A stretch of DNA of 64,000 nt from [Clostridium] scindens ATCC 35704 (lineage in GTDB: Bacteria; Bacillota; Clostridia; Lachnospirales; Lachnospiraceae): contig NZ_CP036170.1 in the NCBI RefSeq assembly GCF_004295125.1, positions 3,102,501-3,166,500 of the forward strand, read 5' to 3'. Of this stretch, positions 60,092 to 64,000 are shown piece by piece. The position numbers and the translations under genes were made by a program. The stretch's first letter is position 1, and each line of letters begins with the position of its first letter. The notes beneath the pieces were generated by a model. It did not search any database. It saw only the letters and a program-made list of their open reading frames with translations, and was not told the origin of the DNA.

Positions 60092-60940
60092 TCACACTTC
60101 CTGTGGATATTCCAGTGTAAGCCTTCCCAGTTTTCCATTCCGGAAATCATCCAGCAAAAGAAGCGCCGCCTTTTCCGTGTCCAGCTCGCTGCCCTTCAAG
60201 AGACAGTTTCTGCTTCTTGCGATGCCGGCAAGCATGACATAGGCGTCGTCTGATGGTTCCACGCTGTATTTTTCTTCCAGTACGCCCGGATAATTCGCAT
60301 TCAGGAACTTGATCAGCTCGGCTGCCAGTTCTTCCGTATTCAGGATTTCGTCTTTGATAGAGCCGATAAAGGCCAGCCTTAATCCAACTTTCTGGTCTTC
60401 AAACTTCGGCCAGAGGATTCCCGGCGTATCCAGAAGTTCTACCTGCTTATTCAGGCGAATCCACTGCTTTCCCTTGGTTACTCCCGGCTTATTGCCGGTC
60501 TTTGCGCAGGCTTTCCCCGCCAGCGCATTGATAAAGGTGGATTTTCCCACATTGGGAATACCCACCACCATGGCCCGTACCGGACGGTTGAGGATTCCCC
60601 TCTTCCGGTCCCGTTCCATCTTCTCTTTGCAGGCCTCCTGGATAACACCCTGGATGGACTTCAATCCGCCGCCTTTTTTGGAGTTCAACTTGACAACGAA
60701 GAAGCCCTTCTCCCTGAAGTATTCCGCCCAGGCATCGTTCCACTTGTCCTCCGCCAGATCGGCCTTATTCAGAAGAATCATCCTCGACTTGTTCTTCCCC
60801 AGTTCATCAATATCCGGATTCCTGCTGCTCACCGGAATCCTGGCGTCCACCAGCTCGATCACCAGATCAATTAATTTTATATTCTCCTGCATCATACGCT
60901 TTGCTTTTGTCATATGACCCGGATACCATTGAAAATGCAT
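60092..60940 (-). CDS. ylqF: Ribosome biogenesis GTPase YlqF/RbgA
   Basis: RbgA helps late assembly of the 50S subunit. The 282-residue protein starts FQWYPGHMTKAKRMM and is a circularly permuted GTPase: the G4 motif NKADL comes first, then G1 GIPNVGKSTFINAL and G3 DTPGILWPKF. The C-terminal helical RNA-binding part is complete. It stands between two signal peptidase genes, with gaps of 11 and 38 nt (to the 60053 start). Confidence 0.96.
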   Translation of the reverse strand: MHFQWYPGHMTKAKRMMQENIKLIDLVIELVDARIPVSSRNPDIDELGKNKSRMILLNKADLAEDKWNDAWAEYFREKGFFVVKLNSKKGGGLKSIQGVIQEACKEKMERDRKRGILNRPVRAMVVGIPNVGKSTFINALAGKACAKTGNKPGVTKGKQWIRLNKQVELLDTPGILWPKFEDQKVGLRLAFIGSIKDEILNTEELAAELIKFLNANYPGVLEEKYSVEPSDDAYVMLAGIARSRNCLLKGSELDTEKAALLLLDDFRNGKLGRLTLEYPQEV

Positions 60941-60951
60941 ACATTATCTCC

Positions 60952-61545
60952 TTATCTGATCAATCCAAAACTTTTCTTCGGGGATATGGTAAGCCATGCT
61001 TTCCCATATATATACTCCCGCTTTACATTGCCCACATCCGCATTCCTGCTGTCCTCGCTGTTTTGGCGGTCATCCCCCAGCACAAAATACTCGTCTCCTG
61101 CCAGATGTATCTTCTCGTTGGCAATTCCCACATCATCTATATCCGTCGTCTTGTAATCCTCTTCCAGCTTTTCCCCGTCAATATATATCCGGTTCTCGAT
61201 AATCTCAACCGTCTCTCCGGGAAGCCCTACGATTCTTTTAATGTAATAGTGGGCATTTTCATTCCCCTTGGGCTTGAATACGATAATATCGCCTCTTTTG
61301 GGAGTCGTGGCATTGTATACGATACGGTTCACAAGGACGACATCGCCATTATGAAGCACTGGGTTCATAGAATCCCCTACGGTGCTGACTCTCTGGCCGA
61401 AATACCACACAGCCACGAAAGCCAGAAGGCATACAATGGCAATCTTGAATATCCAGATTCCGACAGCCGGAAGATATTCAAGGTTGATGCGGATTCTTTT
61501 TCTTCTTGGCCTTGAAAATCCCAGGCCCTTTCTTCTTCGTCTCAT
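60952..61545 (-). CDS. lepB: Signal peptidase I (first copy)
   Basis: A 197-residue signal peptidase I with a very basic N-terminus (RRRRKGLGFSRPRRKRIRIN), one membrane anchor (about 30-50), the catalytic serine in VGDSMNPVL, the lysine in YYIKRIVGLPGE, and the late box GDDRQNSEDSR. AAGGGG lies five bases before the ATG. It follows rplS by 64 nt, with a terminator hairpin between, so part of the transcription may stop before it. Confidence 0.94.
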   Translation of the reverse strand: MRRRRKGLGFSRPRRKRIRINLEYLPAVGIWIFKIAIVCLLAFVAVWYFGQRVSTVGDSMNPVLHNGDVVLVNRIVYNATTPKRGDIIVFKPKGNENAHYYIKRIVGLPGETVEIIENRIYIDGEKLEEDYKTTDIDDVGIANEKIHLAGDEYFVLGDDRQNSEDSRNADVGNVKREYIYGKAWLTISPKKSFGLIR

Positions 61546-61562
61546 ATTTTCCCCTTAAAACA

Positions 61563-61599
61563 GAAAAAGGACAATATACAATATGTACTTGTCCTTTTC
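61563..61599 (-). terminator. Terminator after rplS
   Basis: AAAAGGACAA pairs with TTGTCCTTTT around a 14-nt loop that can pair further (TACA/TGTA). On the minus strand it is followed by TTTTTC. It separates rplS from the lepB-rbgA genes, giving partial termination. Confidence 0.8.
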
Positions 61600-61609
61600 T
61601 CATCGTCTC

Positions 61610-61957
61610 TTATTTTACTAATTCTTTTACTTTGGCTCTCTTGCCCACACGGTCTCTTAAGTAGTTCAGTTTCGCTCTTCTTACCTTACCTCTTCTAACT
61701 ACTTCAACTCTCTCAACGTTTGGTGAGTGTACCGGCCAAGTCTTCTCAACACCGATTCCGTTAGAATTCTTTCTTACGGTAAATGTCTCTCTTGATCCGC
61801 CGCCCTGTCTCTTCAGTACGGTTCCCTCAAATACCTGGATTCTCTCGCGAGCGCCTTCTTTGATTTTGCCGTATACCTTTACCGTATCTCCAACATGGAA
61901 TTCCGGAGCCTGCTCTTTTAACTGCTCGGCTTCAATATTCTTAATAATATCGTTCAT
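61610..61957 (-). CDS. rplS: 50S ribosomal protein L19
   Basis: L19 sits at the subunit interface of the ribosome. The 115-residue protein has the family motifs [38 protein letters not shown] (in part) and the C-terminal [19 protein letters not shown]. The length is standard. AAGGAGG precedes the ATG. It follows trmD after 95 nt in the conserved rpsP-rimM-trmD-rplS order. Confidence 0.98.
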   Translation of the reverse strand: MNDIIKNIEAEQLKEQAPEFHVGDTVKVYGKIKEGARERIQVFEGTVLKRQGGGSRETFTVRKNSNGIGVEKTWPVHSPNVERVEVVRRGKVRRAKLNYLRDRVGKRAKVKELVK

Positions 61958-62052
61958 TCTGTGTGACCTCCTTATTTACTTGGATGTTCTTAATACATGC
62001 GTACTAGAGGACCATCTCTCTCTTCACAACATGCTATAGTTTATCATATTTA

Positions 62053-62787
62053 TTAATCTATTGCAAGACTTTTCTTGGCGATTTCCAGTTCTTTCTCTGT
62101 CAGATTAGCCTTCTTTAACAGATCCGGCCGGTTCTTTGCCGTGCGTATGATGGACTGTTCCCTTCTCCATGCTTCGATGTTGGCATGATGCCCGGAGAGA
62201 AGTACCTGAGGCACCTGCTTCTCATGCCATATCTCCGGCCTTGAGTACTGGGGATACTCCAGCAGATTATCCTGGAAACTTTCGAATTCCGCAGACACGT
62301 CATTGTGCAGTACTCCGGGAACCAGCCTTGAGATGGCATCTACCATTATCATTGCCGGCAGTTCGCCTCCGGTCAGCACATAATCGCCTATAGATACGTA
62401 ATCCGTCACGATCTCTTCCAGTACCCTCTCATCGATGCCTTCATAATGTCCGCACAATAGCACCAGCTCTTCTTCCCTGGCATACTCCTCGGCCATCGTC
62501 TGGCAGAACGTCCTGCCCTGGGGGGACAGATACACGACTCTCGGACGCTTCCCGCTTTTCTGGCAGATTGCCTCATAGGTCTGATAGACCGGCTCCGCCT
62601 GCATCAGCATCCCTGCTCCGCCTCCATAGGGATAGTCGTCCACGCTGTTGTGCTTATTATACGCATAATCCCTTATATTAACCGCATCAATGCTTAGCAG
62701 TCCCTTTTCTATCGCCCTGCCGGTAATGCTGGTGTTCAGGCCATTCATTACCATGTCAGGAAATAACGTCATAATATAAAAATGCAT
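62053..62787 (-). CDS. trmD: tRNA (guanine(37)-N1)-methyltransferase
   Basis: TrmD methylates G37 of tRNAs to keep the reading frame. The 244-residue protein starts with MHFYIMTLFPDMV and has the SPOUT trefoil-knot motifs YLSPQGRTF, LLCGHYEGIDERV and ISIGDYVLTGGELPA. The C-terminal domain is complete (RPDLLKKANLTEKE). It lies 47 nt after rimM. Confidence 0.98.
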   Translation of the reverse strand: MHFYIMTLFPDMVMNGLNTSITGRAIEKGLLSIDAVNIRDYAYNKHNSVDDYPYGGGAGMLMQAEPVYQTYEAICQKSGKRPRVVYLSPQGRTFCQTMAEEYAREEELVLLCGHYEGIDERVLEEIVTDYVSIGDYVLTGGELPAMIMVDAISRLVPGVLHNDVSAEFESFQDNLLEYPQYSRPEIWHEKQVPQVLLSGHHANIEAWRREQSIIRTAKNRPDLLKKANLTEKELEIAKKSLAID

Positions 62788-62834
62788 GTTTCTTATCTCC
62801 TTAAATCACTACGTCTATGCCTTTGGCGGCAGGC

Positions 62835-63341
62835 TTACACAAGGCCTGCCATCACATGAATTTTCATCAGCCTGCCGGGGATGTCCACATCCAGGATACA
62901 CTCCTTGATCGCCGGAATCAGCACTTCCCCGCCATCAGCCCGCCTGATCACATAGACGTCATTGGCGCCTGTCTCCATTACATCCTTAAGCGTCCCAAAT
63001 TCCTCTCCTTCATCCGTAATGACCTTCATGCCGATCATATCTGCAATGAAATATTCGTCCTCTTCCAGTTCCACCGCGTCTTCGCGATTTACAAAAAGCG
63101 GGCATCTCTTATATCTTTCTACGTCGTTTATATTATCAATGCCTTTAAACTTCAGGATGACAAACTGTTTAAAAAATTTCACCCCTTCAATTTCCAAAGA
63201 CAATGTCTCTTTCCCTGTATCCAGCATCACATCCTTCAGTTCCCTGAACCTCTTCGCATCATCCGTGGTCGGAAATACTTTGACCTCTCCGCGGATTCCA
63301 TGCGTAGACGTAATGACGCCTACCTGTAATAACTCTTCCAT
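62835..63341 (-). CDS. rimM: Ribosome maturation factor RimM
   Basis: RimM helps 16S rRNA head maturation and binds S19. The 168-residue protein has the N-terminal beta barrel starting VGVITSTHGIRGEVKVFPTT and the C-terminal PRC-barrel with YFIADMIGMKV and VYVIRRADGGEVLIPA. The length is standard. GGAGATTC-like bases precede the ATG. It lies 68 nt after khpA. Confidence 0.97.
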   Translation of the reverse strand: MEELLQVGVITSTHGIRGEVKVFPTTDDAKRFRELKDVMLDTGKETLSLEIEGVKFFKQFVILKFKGIDNINDVERYKRCPLFVNREDAVELEEDEYFIADMIGMKVITDEGEEFGTLKDVMETGANDVYVIRRADGGEVLIPAIKECILDVDIPGRLMKIHVMAGLV

Positions 63342-63409
63342 ATGAATCTCCTCTTTCCGGGACGAATAAGGACAGGCCTGTCCCCAAGTCTGTCCCTCTC
63401 ATATTCGTA

Positions 63410-63640
63410 TTAATCCATGATATCTACGATAACTTTCTTATCTTCCTTCGCAGCCGCTGCCTTTACCACAGAGCGGATTGCTTTGGCGATACGTCCCTGC
63501 TTCCCAATCACCTTGCCCATATCGGAATCGGCAACATGTACTTCCAGGATCATCGTCTTCTTATCCTCACGCTCATTAACAACAACGCTGTCAGGATCGT
63601 CGACTAACGCTTTCGCGATAACCTCAACTAATTCTTTCAT
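63410..63640 (-). CDS. khpA: KH domain RNA-binding protein KhpA (YlqC)
   Basis: A 76-residue single-KH protein that pairs with KhpB to bind RNA and affects cell elongation and small-RNA function in other Firmicutes. The KH motif is DMGKVIGKQGRIAKAIRSVV. The ATG at 63640 (MKELVEVIAK) has GGAGG eight bases before it; a frame open 7 codons further lacks a site. It lies between rpsP and rimM as in most Firmicutes. Confidence 0.95.
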   Translation of the reverse strand: MKELVEVIAKALVDDPDSVVVNEREDKKTMILEVHVADSDMGKVIGKQGRIAKAIRSVVKAAAAKEDKKVIVDIMD

Positions 63641-63664
63641 ATCGTGCACCTCCAAAGGCATGTC

Positions 63665-63910
63665 TTATTTCTCAATGCCAGCTGCTTTAAGAATCTTGCT
63701 TACTGCTTCTGTAGGCTGTGCACCATTGCTTAACCACTTCTTAGCTGCTTCCTCGTCAACCTTGATTGCGCTAGGATCACAGTTCGGATCGTAAGTACCG
63801 ATCTCATCGATGAACTTGCCATCTCTTGGTGATCTGGAATCAGCAACGATGATTCTATAGAAAGGAGCCTTCTTCTGTCCCATTCTTCTTAATCTGATTT
63901 TTACTGCCAT
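63665..63910 (-). CDS. rpsP: 30S ribosomal protein S16
   Basis: S16 is an early-assembling protein of the small subunit. The 81-residue protein has the family opening [20 protein letters not shown] and [22 protein letters not shown] precedes the ATG. It is the first gene of the operon within the window; a possible promoter lies just upstream. Confidence 0.98.
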   Translation of the reverse strand: MAVKIRLRRMGQKKAPFYRIIVADSRSPRDGKFIDEIGTYDPNCDPSAIKVDEEAAKKWLSNGAQPTEAVSKILKAAGIEK

Positions 63911-63943
63911 AGTATTTCACCTCCATAATATTTTTTCATTATC

Positions 63944-63973
63944 TATATAACGCGCGCCTGCGCGGTATACCAA
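63944..63973 (-). promoter_or_regulatory. Possible promoter for the rpsP operon
   Basis: Minus strand -35 TTGGTA (63968-63973), 18-bp GC-rich spacer, -10 TATATA (63944-63949). In relatives rpsP is often read from an upstream ffh promoter; ffh is not in the window. Confidence 0.4.
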
Positions 63974-64000
63974 CTTTAGAACGGCAGGCGGAACTTTCCT

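Noticed and set aside
61958-62052. Ribosomal protein leader element upstream of rplS
   Set aside because: L19 leaders are known in Firmicutes, but I could not match a defined consensus structure in these 95 nt.
1-64000. CRISPR arrays, insertion sequences, prophage or integration sites
   Set aside because: No regularly spaced repeats, transposase, integrase or phage genes were seen on either strand.

Overview
The window is a dense stretch of chromosome from an anaerobic, spore-forming Firmicute, most likely a Lachnospiraceae member of the Clostridium scindens / Dorea type (inference from gene content and order; no 16S is present). Pointers are an alpha/beta small acid-soluble spore protein, GerW/YtfJ, a complete Rnf complex, a sodium-pumping biotin decarboxylase cluster, methylglyoxal synthase, and Clostridia-style operons. 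Nearly every gene is on the minus strand. The plus strand carries only apbE, a two-gene ABC transporter, tRNA-Thr and one decayed transporter gene. There is no phage, insertion sequence or CRISPR array.

Right to left, in the direction of most transcription. (a) 63910-56700 is the translation and secretion operon rpsP-khpA-rimM-trmD-rplS-lepB-rbgA-lepB-rnhB-yraN-pgeF-mscS. (b) 56560-51913 holds tRNA-Thr(CGU), an EF-G/TetM-like GTPase fused to a YacP/Rae1-type NYN nuclease, and an ABC ATPase-permease pair. (c) 51776-42073 holds queH, argH-asd and a run of ppk, topB, a beta-helix transferase, a beta-hydroxyacid dehydrogenase and mgsA. (d) 42062-37379 holds a 301-nt imperfect palindrome, a sodium:solute symporter, a 2-isopropylmalate synthase with a C-terminal AraC-type DNA-binding domain, and a POT peptide-transporter pseudogene.

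(e) 37129-31853 is a five-gene sodium-translocating biotin decarboxylase or transcarboxylase operon with two different carboxyltransferases around one biotin carrier. (f) 31693-26871 is rpiR, an HI0933-type flavoprotein, cmk, ispH and rpsA. (g) 26689-21185 is rnfCDGEAB plus a DUF2752 gene. Next come a membrane protein with a Gln/Asn/Tyr-rich tail, then apbE facing NusG-II, Gx, ruvA and ruvB; apbE can supply the covalent FMN of RnfD and RnfG. (h) 16886-9459 holds zapA, a U32 peptidase-family gene, ftsW/rodA overlapping a class B PBP, a DUF2953 gene, gerW and an overlooked 45-codon membrane-protein gene. (i) 9351-1 holds rpmB, asp23-fakA-recG, a SASP gene, two D,D-carboxypeptidases (one cut by the window edge), a metallophosphoesterase and scpA-scpB.

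The strongest candidates for undescribed biology are the LeuA-AraC fusion, the ribosomal GTPase-nuclease fusion, and the 301-nt foldback element. The only gene-free stretch longer than 300 nt is 41616-42072, which holds that element and the symporter promoter. Sites such as promoters and hairpins were read by eye; no folding or database search was run.
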